Assembly (NCBI RefSeq): GCF_001467695.1
Contig: NZ_LNYE01000022.1
Span: 371,803 to 435,802, forward strand
DNA: 64,000 nt
Direction of reading: 5' to 3'
From: Legionella gratiana
GTDB taxonomy: Bacteria; Pseudomonadota; Gammaproteobacteria; Legionellales; Legionellaceae
Shown here: in pieces, positions 27,020 through 36,298 of the stretch
Layout: each line of letters starts with the position of its first letter
Position numbering within the stretch: the first letter of the stretch is position 1
Translations under genes and position numbers: made by a program
The notes under the pieces: generated by a model
Told to the model about the DNA's origin: nothing
Databases searched by the model: none
What the model saw: only the letters and a program-made list of their open reading frames with translations

Positions 27020-28870
27020 GTGGTGGAAAATAAGCAACGGCAGCTTTCACTATGGTATGTTCTATTGATTTTTTGGCTTGTCATCCTCTTTCAAAATTTT
27101 TTTTTCGCACCACATCCCGTAAATATCGCCTACAGTGATTTCATAAAGCTTTTAAAAGCAGATAAGTTGGACAATGTATTGCTCGGTGAAACTTTTATTA
27201 CTGCAAACTTGAAAGCAGAGGGCCTAGATGGATTGCTTCCCCAAGATAAAATAAAAGAAATTAAGCTATCCAGTAGTAAAGAACAGCAAATCACTACAGT
27301 CCGAATCAATGATCCTTCCCTGGTCACTACTTTAGAGTCAGCAAAAGTAACATTTAATGGGGAAGCCGAAAATAAATGGTTAACTCTAATCTTATCCTGG
27401 GTTATCCCCGCCCTACTTTTCTTTGTTCTATGGAGTTTTTTAATAAGGCGTATGAGCTCAACTGCGGGTGGGGTATTAGACGTAGGTAAAAGCAAAGCTA
27501 AAATTTATATGGAAAAAGAAACTCATGTCTCTTTTCAGGATGTCGCAGGAGTCGATGAAGCAAAAGCAGAGCTTATGGAAGTAGTCGAATTTCTCAAAAA
27601 TCCCCAACATTATACACGAATCGGGGCTCATATACCTAAAGGAGTCCTCTTAGTTGGTCCTCCAGGTACAGGAAAAACACTACTTGCACGCGCTGTAGCA
27701 GGCGAAGCAGAAGTACCCTTTTTTTCAATTAATGGCTCAGAGTTTGTGGAAATGTTTGTCGGTGTAGGGGCAGCACGAGTTCGAGATCTCTTTACCCATG
27801 CCCGAGAAACAGCACCAGCAATTATTTTTATCGATGAGCTTGATGCCCTAGGCAGAGCGCGTGGTGCTTATCCTATTGGCGGTGGGCATGATGAAAAGGA
27901 GCAAACGTTAAATCAATTACTTTCAGAAATGGATGGTTTTGATCCAAGTGAAGGACTCATACTTCTTGCTGCAACAAACCGACCAGAAATCCTCGATCCT
28001 GCATTATTACGTGCCGGACGCTTTGATCGCCACGTATTGGTTGATCGACCTGATAAAGTAGGTAGAGTACAAATTCTGCAAGTACATCTGAAAAAAATAA
28101 AACAAGCACCTGATGTTGATCCCGAAAAAATTGCTGCATTAACTCCTGGTTTTTCCGGGGCTGACTTAGCAAATCTTGTCAATGAAGCAGCTCTGCTCGC
28201 AACTCGCCATAATGCAGACTCCGTAAACATGGATGATTTTACTAATGCTATTGAACGTATGGTAGCAGGTTTGGAGAAAAAAAATCGTTTACTCAACCCC
28301 AAAGAGCGTCAAATAGTCGCTTATCATGAAATGGGGCATACTTTAGTTGCTCTTTCTTTAGCAAACGTAGATCAAGTACATAAAGTTTCAATTATTCCGC
28401 GTGGAATTGGGAGCTTGGGTTATACCATACAACGACCGACTGAAGATCGTTATCTCATGACTGAAGAAGAATTAAAAAATAAAATGAAAGTACTTCTCGG
28501 TGGTAGAGCAGCAGAATTTATTGTTTTTGGTCGTTTTTCAACGGGGGCAGCGGATGATCTTGTTAAAGCAACGGATATCGCGCGAAGTATGGTCATGCGT
28601 TACGGTATGGATAAAGAACTTGGACCAGTAACTTATCAAAAAGAACGTTCTTCGTTCTTAGAAGTACCTGTAGGACGTAATGAGCGAGAATTCAGTGAAA
28701 AAACGGCTTGTGAGATTGATGCTGCAGTTCGTAAAATAATCCAGTCCGCATTTGATGATGCAGTAGACCTCATTAAGAAACGTATTCAATCTTTAGAGAA
28801 AGGTGCACAGATGTTATTGCAAAAAGAAACCCTAAATGAAGAAGATTTAATTACCCTGAATATAAAATAA
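27020..28870 (+). CDS. ftsH: ATP-dependent zinc metalloprotease FtsH-type
   Basis: 616 residues. Two membrane helices (about 10-30 and 121-141) flank a periplasmic domain. The AAA+ module has Walker A GPPGTGKT (213-220), Walker [12 protein letters not shown] and [22 protein letters not shown]. The zinc-protease motif YHEMGH carries H436, E437 and H440. It degrades membrane and regulatory proteins and may be a second, less usual FtsH: the housekeeping copy is normally with rlmE/folP, absent here. The start is GTG at 27020 or the next codon GTG 27023, which has better spacing from AGGAG. Confidence 0.92.
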   Translation: MVENKQRQLSLWYVLLIFWLVILFQNFFFAPHPVNIAYSDFIKLLKADKLDNVLLGETFITANLKAEGLDGLLPQDKIKEIKLSSSKEQQITTVRINDPSLVTTLESAKVTFNGEAENKWLTLILSWVIPALLFFVLWSFLIRRMSSTAGGVLDVGKSKAKIYMEKETHVSFQDVAGVDEAKAELMEVVEFLKNPQHYTRIGAHIPKGVLLVGPPGTGKTLLARAVAGEAEVPFFSINGSEFVEMFVGVGAARVRDLFTHARETAPAIIFIDELDALGRARGAYPIGGGHDEKEQTLNQLLSEMDGFDPSEGLILLAATNRPEILDPALLRAGRFDRHVLVDRPDKVGRVQILQVHLKKIKQAPDVDPEKIAALTPGFSGADLANLVNEAALLATRHNADSVNMDDFTNAIERMVAGLEKKNRLLNPKERQIVAYHEMGHTLVALSLANVDQVHKVSIIPRGIGSLGYTIQRPTEDRYLMTEEELKNKMKVLLGGRAAEFIVFGRFSTGAADDLVKATDIARSMVMRYGMDKELGPVTYQKERSSFLEVPVGRNEREFSEKTACEIDAAVRKIIQSAFDDAVDLIKKRIQSLEKGAQMLLQKETLNEEDLITLNIK

Positions 28871-28903
28871 CGTGAGTTCAACATAAGCAGAGCTCACTAA
28901 ACG
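28868..28903. other. Hairpin after ftsH
   Basis: TAACGTGAGTTC and GAGCTCAC form a short stem with a loop just past the ftsH stop. The start TAACGTGAGTT also begins the palindrome at 2755, so it may be another copy of a dispersed element and not just a terminator. Confidence 0.35.
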
Positions 28904-28961
28904 CACGATTCAATTCTAAATAAAACAGTTTTGGGTGAAAGCAATAGTCTTCTCTCGTTCA

Positions 28962-30275
28962 TCAGGACTCAACTGTCTTTTTTAAATCTAAAAGTTGCAC
29001 CGCATTTGTCCTATCAAAATGAATTAATCCATCAAATTGATACGGCAATTGGGTAAAAAAATAATGACTGAAACGTTCCGTATCCGGGCGATAAATCACG
29101 CCTATGGCTCTTTGTAATCGCGGAATTTTTAGATAATGCTCCAATTTTTCATGATTTAATAAACTTAAGAAGAAATTTTCATACTTGACCTGATGAAAGA
29201 GCTCTTCATAACTTCCAGGAAGACCAGGGATTACCTGTTTTTTCTGCCCAGCTCGGCCCCAATCTGATGCAGCCATAACAGTTCCCTCATAGGTTGAAAA
29301 ACCAAGTGAATAAGAATGATTATCGTATTGTTCTCGCACCAGTTGTCCGAGATTAAGCTCGTCACGCTCCCCCATTTCAGTCGCTCGGGCATCACCTATG
29401 TGGGAATTATGAGCCCAAATAATTATTTTGGCGGGTTTATTAAAACGTGCTTCTAAATGATCCGCTAATACATTCAGCGTTTCGGCCATATGGCGATCAC
29501 GAATATTCCATGTTGAAACTCTGCCTTCAAGCATAGAACGATAATAGTTTTCTGCATTTTTTACTAACCGCGCATTTTGGGTTGCAAAAAAATACTCATC
29601 TTCCACAGCTATTCCATTCCGATGTAAATAATCAAATGCATGATGTTGTAAATCAATGAGCTGAGTGATTGCCTCATTAATACATGCCTTTTTAATTCCT
29701 GTTTTAATTAAATAACCATACATTTGCGGATCCTGATGCATATGATCAAAACATGCATAGCGTTGTTTTGCTCGTTCAGCCGCTTGAGGATCCACTTTAC
29801 TTAAAAAATCAATTACTGCTTGCATGGATGCGTTTAAACTATATAAATCCAAACCATAAAATCCAATTTTTTGTGCTGGAGGTAAATCATCATTGTGCCT
29901 ACGTAACCACTTGAGAAATGGTGGCAAGGTGGTGTTACACCACATCCATTTGGGAAATCGTTTAAATGCGCCAAGAGAATGCGCACTCTGATTTGCATTT
30001 CCATCCCCTTGCAAATAACGATGAACTCGATACACATCAGGCCAATCGCCTTCAATGGCTATGGCCATAAAACCATGTTCTTTGATAAGGCGTTGAGATA
30101 GTTCAATGCGCGTCTGATAAAATTCATGCGTTCCATGAGAGGCTTCTCCAAGCATGACAAAGCGAGCCGTTCCAATTTGCTTTATTACCGCATCATAATC
30201 TTCACCTTGTTGTTCCAGTGGAATTACTGAATGGTTAAGCTCATCAACTAATTTTTGCAAAGCATCCTGGCTCAT
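28962..30275 (-). CDS. Erythromycin-esterase family protein
   Basis: 437 residues with the EreA/EreB-like signatures: MLGEASHGTHEFYQTRIELS (the conserved GExxHG...E), AIEGDWPDVYRVHRYLQG, WAHNSHIGDARATEMGE and SLGFSTYEGTVMAASDWG. The glutamates and histidines of these motifs form the proposed metal-free hydrolytic site. Most family members are not resistance enzymes and have unknown substrates. A strong GGAGG lies before the ATG. It sits 40 bases after the dienelactone-hydrolase-like gene and is likely in one operon, a pairing common in bacteria. Confidence 0.85.
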   Translation of the reverse strand: MSQDALQKLVDELNHSVIPLEQQGEDYDAVIKQIGTARFVMLGEASHGTHEFYQTRIELSQRLIKEHGFMAIAIEGDWPDVYRVHRYLQGDGNANQSAHSLGAFKRFPKWMWCNTTLPPFLKWLRRHNDDLPPAQKIGFYGLDLYSLNASMQAVIDFLSKVDPQAAERAKQRYACFDHMHQDPQMYGYLIKTGIKKACINEAITQLIDLQHHAFDYLHRNGIAVEDEYFFATQNARLVKNAENYYRSMLEGRVSTWNIRDRHMAETLNVLADHLEARFNKPAKIIIWAHNSHIGDARATEMGERDELNLGQLVREQYDNHSYSLGFSTYEGTVMAASDWGRAGQKKQVIPGLPGSYEELFHQVKYENFFLSLLNHEKLEHYLKIPRLQRAIGVIYRPDTERFSHYFFTQLPYQFDGLIHFDRTNAVQLLDLKKTVES

Positions 30276-30315
30276 AAAACCTCCTTAGAGTAGATTACGC
30301 TCCTTTGAACCCTCA

Positions 30316-30981
30316 TTATTTTGTAAAATACTGATCAAACCATTTTTGCGCTAAGTGCGCTACTTGTTGTAACGTTCCAGGTTCTTCAAACAGATGGGTT
30401 GCTCCAGGAACTATTTCCAATTGAGTAGTACAGTTCATTTGGTCCATCGCTTGTTGGTTCAGCCCTATCACTATCTCATCATTACCGCCAACAATAAGTA
30501 AAGTAGGTATCTTGACTTGAGGTAAATAATTTCCAGCTAAATCGGGTCGACCGCCACGCGATACAATTGCCTTAAATAATTTAGGCTCCTGAGCTGCTGC
30601 CTCGAGAGCAGCACCACCGCCAGTACTGGCACCAAACAAGCCAATAGAAAAATGATAAGTAGATAATTCATCAACACACCAATGAGCTACATCAATTAAT
30701 CGTGAAGCCAATAAATGAATATCAAAACGAAATTCACGAGTCACATTATCAATAATATCTTCTTGTGAGGTGAGCAAATCAAAAAGCAAGGTTGCATAGG
30801 CTCCTTGGTTCAAAATGCTTGCTACATATTGATTACGACTGCTAAATCGACTGCTTCCACTCCCATGCACGAAGAGTATAATTCCTTTAGCATCTTCAGG
30901 TATCCTTAAAAGACCATTGAGATAAACATTTTTACTAGGAATAGTTACCGGGTGCTCCATATCAGTGCTATATGCATTCAT
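30316..30981 (-). CDS. Alpha/beta (dienelactone-type) hydrolase
   Basis: 221 residues. Oxyanion-side loop ILFVHGSGSSRFSSRNQYVA, nucleophile elbow LFGASTGGGAALEAA (Ser in GASTGG), acid VGGNDEIVIGLNQ and terminal His in VPGATHLFEEPG. This small alpha/beta hydrolase type is usually linked to erythromycin-esterase-like genes, as here (40-base gap to it). The function in that pairing is not established. AAAGGAAT precedes the ATG. Confidence 0.85.
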   Translation of the reverse strand: MNAYSTDMEHPVTIPSKNVYLNGLLRIPEDAKGIILFVHGSGSSRFSSRNQYVASILNQGAYATLLFDLLTSQEDIIDNVTREFRFDIHLLASRLIDVAHWCVDELSTYHFSIGLFGASTGGGAALEAAAQEPKLFKAIVSRGGRPDLAGNYLPQVKIPTLLIVGGNDEIVIGLNQQAMDQMNCTTQLEIVPGATHLFEEPGTLQQVAHLAQKWFDQYFTK

Positions 30982-31198
30982 AGGTATTCCTTTTTTTCAT
31001 TCCGTTGATTATTCCAGTATAGACAACAATATCCTTTATAATTGCAGGATTTTTTTATTTTTTGGCTTTGACAAGTAGTACCCTTTATTGGAATCTCCTG
31101 AATAAATAGATTATAGTTCATTTAAGTCTAACACTTAGTGAGTTGAAACAATTACCTCCTCAGTACTATGCTTATTATGAACGCGGATTAAAAGATAT

Positions 31199-31218
31199 TG
31201 AGAACGCTGTTGTTCTCA
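31199..31218 (+). promoter_or_regulatory. Palindrome just upstream of the SerA-like ribosome-binding site
   Basis: TGAGAAC-gctgtt-GTTCTCA is a perfect 7-bp inverted repeat whose right arm ends a few bases before AAGGAGG of the dehydrogenase start at 31234. It could be an operator or an RNA hairpin controlling translation; no known regulator is assigned. Confidence 0.4.
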
Positions 31219-31233
31219 TTAAGGAGGATCACC

Positions 31234-32433
31234 ATGTTCACGATCCAAGTTCTTGATAACATATCCCCTCAAGGCTTGAGTTTGTTTCATCCTGATCTTT
31301 ATCAATTAGGTCTTAATCCTATTGATCCCGATGTCATTTTAGTACACTCACACAAATTGCATGATCATCCATTTTCAAAAAATTTAAAGGCTGTAGCTCG
31401 AGCTGGATCAGGTACTGATAATATCCCCATTGAAGCACTTACAAAAAAAGGTATTCCGGTGTTTTATGCTCCTGGTGCAAATACGAATGCAGTAAAAGAA
31501 TTAGTGATGGCTGCTATGATTATGGGCTATAGACATTTGGATCAAACTCAAACGTTTATTACCGATTTAACCAAAGCGAATAGTCCGTTATTTGATCGGA
31601 GAATAGAAACTGCTAAAAGGAAATTTATTGGTCATGAAATTTCAGGTAAAACTTTAGGAGTTATTGGTCTAGGTAACATAGGTGTAAAGGTAGCTAATGC
31701 AGCATTAGCTTTAGGAATGAGCGTATTAGGATTTGATACCAACATGACTTTGAATAATGCGTTAGCACTCATGCCTGGAGTTGAGAAAGTTACTGATATG
31801 AATAGTTTGCTGACCCATGCGGATATTATTACTTTACATATTCCTTTAAATGCAGAGACCGAGCATTTAATTAACGAAGAAAATATTACTTTATTAAAAC
31901 CGAATACTCTTCTACTGAATTTTTCACGTGAGCAAGTGGTGAGTGAATCCGCTATTCTACAACAATTAAATAATAACCAATTAATGGGTTATATTACAGA
32001 TGATCCAACAATTAACATCGCAGATCATTCTAATGTTTTATGTTTTCCTCATTTAGGCGCAAGTACCCAAGAAATGGAACAAAGTGCTTCGGAGATGGTA
32101 ATTCGAAATATTTGTAATTACTTAGAACATGGAGGCATAGAGTATTCCGTTAATTTTCCAAATATATCATTGTCGGTAGCGCAAATACCCAATTGCCATC
32201 GTATACTCGTAATCAACCAAAATATTCCAGGAGTAATTGGAAAAATTACCCAGAAAATAGCCAAACTAGAATACAATATTGATCAAATGGAAAATAAATC
32301 TCGAGGACCAATTTCAGTTAATCTTATCGATCTCTCTGGTTCAAAAGAATCGCTTCCACTACTTTGTAAGCAATTAAAAGAAATTTCAAGTTTAATGCAG
32401 GTACGGCATATTGCAGTTCATGGTAAACAGTAA
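31234..32433 (+). CDS. D-3-phosphoglycerate dehydrogenase-like 2-hydroxyacid dehydrogenase (SerA-type, ACT domain)
   Basis: 399 residues from ATG 31234 (AAGGAGG 7 bases upstream; a TTG at 31198 would run through the palindrome). The substrate-binding part has ARAGSGTDNIP, and the NAD-binding motif is GKTLGVIGLGNIGVKVANAA. Catalytic residues are Arg in FSREQVVSE and His in CFPHLGASTQE; the Glu position is in the TDDPT segment. The C-terminal ~75 residues match an ACT domain (VINQNIPGVIGKITQKIAK). The enzyme most likely makes 3-phosphohydroxypyruvate for serine synthesis; no other serine gene is adjacent. Confidence 0.85.
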   Translation: MFTIQVLDNISPQGLSLFHPDLYQLGLNPIDPDVILVHSHKLHDHPFSKNLKAVARAGSGTDNIPIEALTKKGIPVFYAPGANTNAVKELVMAAMIMGYRHLDQTQTFITDLTKANSPLFDRRIETAKRKFIGHEISGKTLGVIGLGNIGVKVANAALALGMSVLGFDTNMTLNNALALMPGVEKVTDMNSLLTHADIITLHIPLNAETEHLINEENITLLKPNTLLLNFSREQVVSESAILQQLNNNQLMGYITDDPTINIADHSNVLCFPHLGASTQEMEQSASEMVIRNICNYLEHGGIEYSVNFPNISLSVAQIPNCHRILVINQNIPGVIGKITQKIAKLEYNIDQMENKSRGPISVNLIDLSGSKESLPLLCKQLKEISSLMQVRHIAVHGKQ

Positions 32434-32526
32434 AAATTGGCTTAATGGGCATAAAATACCGTCTTTTTAGTAAGCCATAAAGATGATATTATATGTAGAA
32501 TTTTTATACAAAAATACACATAATAA

Positions 32527-33402
32527 ATGTTTGGACTTAATGACCGAGTAGGAAAGACTTTCTTTAATGAAGCATTGCATGATGAACTTTTAGTAACAAG
32601 TCGTTTTTTTACGTTACAAGGAGAAGGACCCTATCGTGGACACCCTGCTTACTTTATCCGTTTGGCTAAATGCAATCTAGCTTGTTCTTTTTGTGACACC
32701 TATTTTGATTCTGGTGAATGGAGAAATTTTGCCTCTTTGTTGCAAGAAACCGATCTGATTATTACGGATTTTTTTAAAAAACGTAACTTGTCAACTCCCT
32801 CTTGGGCGCAAGGTTTTGCCAAAAAAATGGTACTGGTGATTACTGGCGGTGAACCTACTTTGCAACAGAATTTATCTGCCTTTTTAGAAATCGCCCAACC
32901 CTATTTCCAATCAACTCAAATTGAATCAAATGGTATTTCTGTTTTACCTAAACTTCCTAAAAGTACCACTTTGGTAGTGAGCCCTAAATGTCTGGAAAAA
33001 GAGGGTAAAGTAATTCGTTACCTAAAACCCAATCCAAAAACGTTGGAACGGGCTGATTGTTTGAAATTTGTGATATCTGCCCCTGAAAATAATCAATATG
33101 CACCCTACAGTGACATTCCCTTATGGGCACATGAATGGGCAAAACAAACGAACAAACAAGTCTTCATAAGTCCAATGAATATTTATCAAAAAGAGTCACA
33201 GCGTGTTAAAGCCATACGTGATGAAGGACGTGATCTCACTATGACTGAACGCTCTGAACTCAATGAAGTAATTAGTTTTTGGGAGCCTGGACTTCTCGAT
33301 CTGAAAACAAATCAACGCAACCATGAGTACGCAGCAGAATACTGCATGAAGTATGGATTTATTCTTAACCTACAAATCCATCTTTATGCCAGTCTTCCTT
33401 AA
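32527..33402 (+). CDS. queE: 7-carboxy-7-deazaguanine synthase QueE (radical SAM)
   Basis: 291 residues with the QueE-type cluster motif CNLACSFCDT (C-x3-C-x2-C binding the 4Fe-4S), the preceding FFTLQGEGPYRGHPAYFIRL, and the SAM-binding GGEPTLQQN. It catalyses CPH4 to CDG ring contraction in queuosine/7-deazaguanine biosynthesis. The other que genes are not in the window. It is longer than the minimal enzyme (~220), with insertions around WRNFASLLQETDLIITDFF. ATG at 32527 lacks an obvious ribosome-binding site in the AT-rich leader. Confidence 0.85.
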   Translation: MFGLNDRVGKTFFNEALHDELLVTSRFFTLQGEGPYRGHPAYFIRLAKCNLACSFCDTYFDSGEWRNFASLLQETDLIITDFFKKRNLSTPSWAQGFAKKMVLVITGGEPTLQQNLSAFLEIAQPYFQSTQIESNGISVLPKLPKSTTLVVSPKCLEKEGKVIRYLKPNPKTLERADCLKFVISAPENNQYAPYSDIPLWAHEWAKQTNKQVFISPMNIYQKESQRVKAIRDEGRDLTMTERSELNEVISFWEPGLLDLKTNQRNHEYAAEYCMKYGFILNLQIHLYASLP

Positions 33403-33612
33403 ACGATAAGCGTTACTGTTTAAGACTTCAAGGGGATGACGAGCTCATAATCAATCTTCTTAATGCCAAAAATCATCCTTGTTTTTACGCAAAAAGGACA
33501 GGGATCATATACAAATAATTTCATCATCTTAATGATACCTTTTGTCGCTCTTTGAGGTTTTGGTTTTATTTATTAAAATTTCCAGCGAGCGTTTTGTTAT
33601 TAATACGTATGA

Positions 33613-33654
33613 GATAAAAATATCCCGCTCCTCTTTTGCTGGGATATTTTTATC
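33613..33654. terminator. Strong bidirectional terminator between queE and zinc-ribbon gene
   Basis: GATAAAAATATCCC (33613-33626) pairs perfectly, 14 bp, with GGGATATTTTTATC (33641-33654). The A-rich and T-rich stem bases give a U-tract in either direction. It separates the queE gene from the convergent zinc-ribbon gene. The remainder of 33403-33687 holds no gene that I can support. Confidence 0.78.
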
Positions 33655-33687
33655 CTCATTCTATAAGATAAAACCATCAGAAACGAA

Positions 33688-33876
33688 TCAAACCGTGGCT
33701 ACCATATCATGGCCACAACATGTTGGTGATTTGATTTGTCCACAACCATTAGGACACTTTGCAACTTGTACCTTGCTATCATTGGTCTTTATAGTATCAC
33801 CCACTAATAATGCATTACATTTACTGCAGGTAATATTTTTTACCGCCATCCCACATTTATGACATTTGTATTCCAT
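33688..33876 (-). CDS. Mini zinc-ribbon protein (four CxxC-type knuckles)
   Basis: 62 residues from ATG 33876, with AAGGAGG 7 bases upstream. An ATG at 33945 would add an unlikely 23-residue leader. Cysteine pairs are CHKCG, CSKC, CPNGCG and SPTCCGHD, so one or two zinc-binding knuckles are expected. No catalytic domain is present; the family is not recognised. It may bind nucleic acid or act as an accessory protein. It lies between queE and the copper ATPase. Confidence 0.72.
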   Translation of the reverse strand: MEYKCHKCGMAVKNITCSKCNALLVGDTIKTNDSKVQVAKCPNGCGQIKSPTCCGHDMVATV

Positions 33877-33997
33877 TACCAGACCTCCTTCTATTAATTT
33901 TATTTGTTCAATATAGGCATAAAAATGAAATTTGTAAAATTTCAAGAAAGGAAAAATACTATAAACGTTTCCATACTTTATTCCTTGTCGTAATGGA

Positions 33998-36226
33998 TCA
34001 GAGGATTAGCTTACGTAATCGCAGTGCATTAATAATCACTGAAACAGAGCTTAAAGCCATTGCTGTTGCTGCAACCATAGGATTTAAGAGTAATCCTGTT
34101 AGTGGATAAAGCACCCCAGCAGCCAAAGGAACACCGAGTCCATTATAGATAAAAGCAAAAAAAAGATTCTGTCGTATATTTGCCATAGTTGCTTGAGACA
34201 AATGATGCGCTTTTGCAATACCATTTAAATCACCATGCAATAGGGTAATTCCAGCACTTTCAATCGCTACATCAGTACCCGTCCCCATAGCAATACCAAT
34301 GTCAGCAGCTACTAAAGCAGGTGCATCATTCACCCCATCTCCGGCCATCGCCACAACCGCTCCTTTTCCTTTTAATTCACTTACGATTCGTTTTTTATCC
34401 TCAGGCATAATCTCAGCGATTACATTTTTAATTCCTAAGCTCTTAGCTACTGATTCAGCCGTTGTTTTGCTATCACCAGTGAGCATAAAAATATCAATAT
34501 TATTCTTTTGCAACGCTCGTATCGCTTCGGGTGTACTTGGTTTAATTGGGTCTTCTACTGCTAAAAGAGCAGCTACATGCCCTTCTACAGCAAGAAACAT
34601 CACTGAAGCACCTTGAGAGCGAAGCTCTTCTGCCTGATGAATGAGTGAATCGTCTTCTATGCGGTATTCTTGCATCAATCGAATATTTCCAAGTGCAACG
34701 TGCACGTTATTCACTTGGCCAAGAATGCCTTTTCCTGGTAATGCTTTAAAATGGGTTACAGTGGCGAGCGACAAGTGTTTCTCTTTGGCCGCACTCATAA
34801 TAGCATGAGCAAGAGGATGCTCACTATGAAATTCAAGCGCCGCCGCTAAAGCCAAGAGTTCATCCGTTTCAAACTCTTTATTGGTGATAATTTGTGTTAA
34901 CTTAGGTTGTCCTAATGTCAATGTCCCCGTTTTATCCACCACGAGCACATTAATCTTTTCCATCTGTTCCAATGCTTCAGCATTTTTCACTAAAATGCCA
35001 TTTTGAGCTCCTTTACCAACCCCCACCATAATAGACATTGGTGTGGCTAATCCTAATGCGCAAGGACAAGCAATAATTAATACAGAAACTGCGGCGAGCA
35101 AACCATAACTTAATGCTGGTTGAGGACCAAAGAAAAACCAAGCAATAAAAGCGATCAGCGCAATCAGAATTACTCCAGGCACAAACCAACCAGAGACCGT
35201 ATCTGCTAATCGTTGAATAGGTGCTCTACTTCGTTGAGCGTCACTAACCATTTGTACAATATGTGCAAGCATCGTATCACTACCAACGTGTTCCGCCTTC
35301 ATCATAAAGCTGCCATGCTGATTTATTGTAGCGCCAATCACCTTGGATCCTACATCTTTACCTACTGGCATAGCTTCACCAGTAACCATAGACTCATCAA
35401 CATTACTATGTCCGTCAAGTACCTCCCCATCTACAGGAATTTTTTCACCAGGACGAACACGCAGTGTATCTCCGACCCGAACTTGATCGAGTGTTATTTC
35501 TTCTTCATTACCCTCGTGATTAATTCGACGAGCACTTTCTGGAGCTAAATTCAACAAAGCTCGAATCGCACCTCCAGTTTGATTTCGTGCCTTTAATTCC
35601 AACACTTGCCCAAGTAAAACAAGGGTGGTTATAACCGCGGCCGCCTCAAAATAAACATTGAGTAGCCCTTTATTACGGAACGCTGCTGGAAATATTCCGG
35701 GAAACATCAAAACGATAGTACTGTAACCCCAAGCAACTCCTATACCCATGGCAATTAGAGTAAACATATTTAATTGACGTGTTTTAAGTGATTGCAGCGC
35801 TCGCTCAAAAAAGACTAACCCACACCCAAAGACCACAGGAGTTGCTAATATAAATTGAATCCATGCGGATTGATTTGTAGAGATAAGATCATGAACTAGA
35901 TGTCCTCCCATTTCCAATATAAACACGGGGAAACTCAATATCAATGCAAACCAAAAACGGTATTTCATACTTTTATATTCAGGATTTTCTTCTTCTACAG
36001 ACACGGTTTCTGGCTCCAGAGCCATCCCGCAAATAGGACATGTTCCAGGATCAGATTGTCGAATTTCAGGATGCATGGGACAGGTAAACATGCCCGTGCC
36101 AATTGTATTTTCAGTTGGACCTTGCTGAGGCATGTGATGATGGTGATGACATGATTGATGCCCTTTTGCTGAACCATCAGTTTTATGATGGTGCTGATGT
36201 TCATGCTCGGAAGCTTCCATTTTCAT
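33998..36226 (-). CDS. Copper-transporting P-type (P1B) ATPase
   Basis: 742 residues. The N-terminal ~30 residues are His-rich ([11 protein letters not shown]...HHHHHMPQQ). A heavy-metal-binding YHS-like block, [28 protein letters not shown], follows. Eight membrane helices include the CPC motif ([16 protein letters not shown]), with phosphorylation site [13 protein letters not shown] and [11 protein letters not shown]. This is the CopA/CopB-type copper exporter lacking a CxxC HMA domain. It may act with the bufferin operon in copper handling, but the two are 28 kb apart. The first ATG follows AGGGAT. Confidence 0.9.
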   Translation of the reverse strand: MKMEASEHEHQHHHKTDGSAKGHQSCHHHHHMPQQGPTENTIGTGMFTCPMHPEIRQSDPGTCPICGMALEPETVSVEEENPEYKSMKYRFWFALILSFPVFILEMGGHLVHDLISTNQSAWIQFILATPVVFGCGLVFFERALQSLKTRQLNMFTLIAMGIGVAWGYSTIVLMFPGIFPAAFRNKGLLNVYFEAAAVITTLVLLGQVLELKARNQTGGAIRALLNLAPESARRINHEGNEEEITLDQVRVGDTLRVRPGEKIPVDGEVLDGHSNVDESMVTGEAMPVGKDVGSKVIGATINQHGSFMMKAEHVGSDTMLAHIVQMVSDAQRSRAPIQRLADTVSGWFVPGVILIALIAFIAWFFFGPQPALSYGLLAAVSVLIIACPCALGLATPMSIMVGVGKGAQNGILVKNAEALEQMEKINVLVVDKTGTLTLGQPKLTQIITNKEFETDELLALAAALEFHSEHPLAHAIMSAAKEKHLSLATVTHFKALPGKGILGQVNNVHVALGNIRLMQEYRIEDDSLIHQAEELRSQGASVMFLAVEGHVAALLAVEDPIKPSTPEAIRALQKNNIDIFMLTGDSKTTAESVAKSLGIKNVIAEIMPEDKKRIVSELKGKGAVVAMAGDGVNDAPALVAADIGIAMGTGTDVAIESAGITLLHGDLNGIAKAHHLSQATMANIRQNLFFAFIYNGLGVPLAAGVLYPLTGLLLNPMVAATAMALSSVSVIINALRLRKLIL

Positions 36227-36298
36227 AATTCATATCCCTGTTCTTAATACTTCTTATCTAATCCTATCCGATACTCACGTATATAAGGAATTATAGCC

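Noticed and set aside
28962..30275. Calling the Ere-family protein a macrolide-resistance enzyme
   Set aside because: Most family members are not resistance determinants and no mobile context surrounds it.
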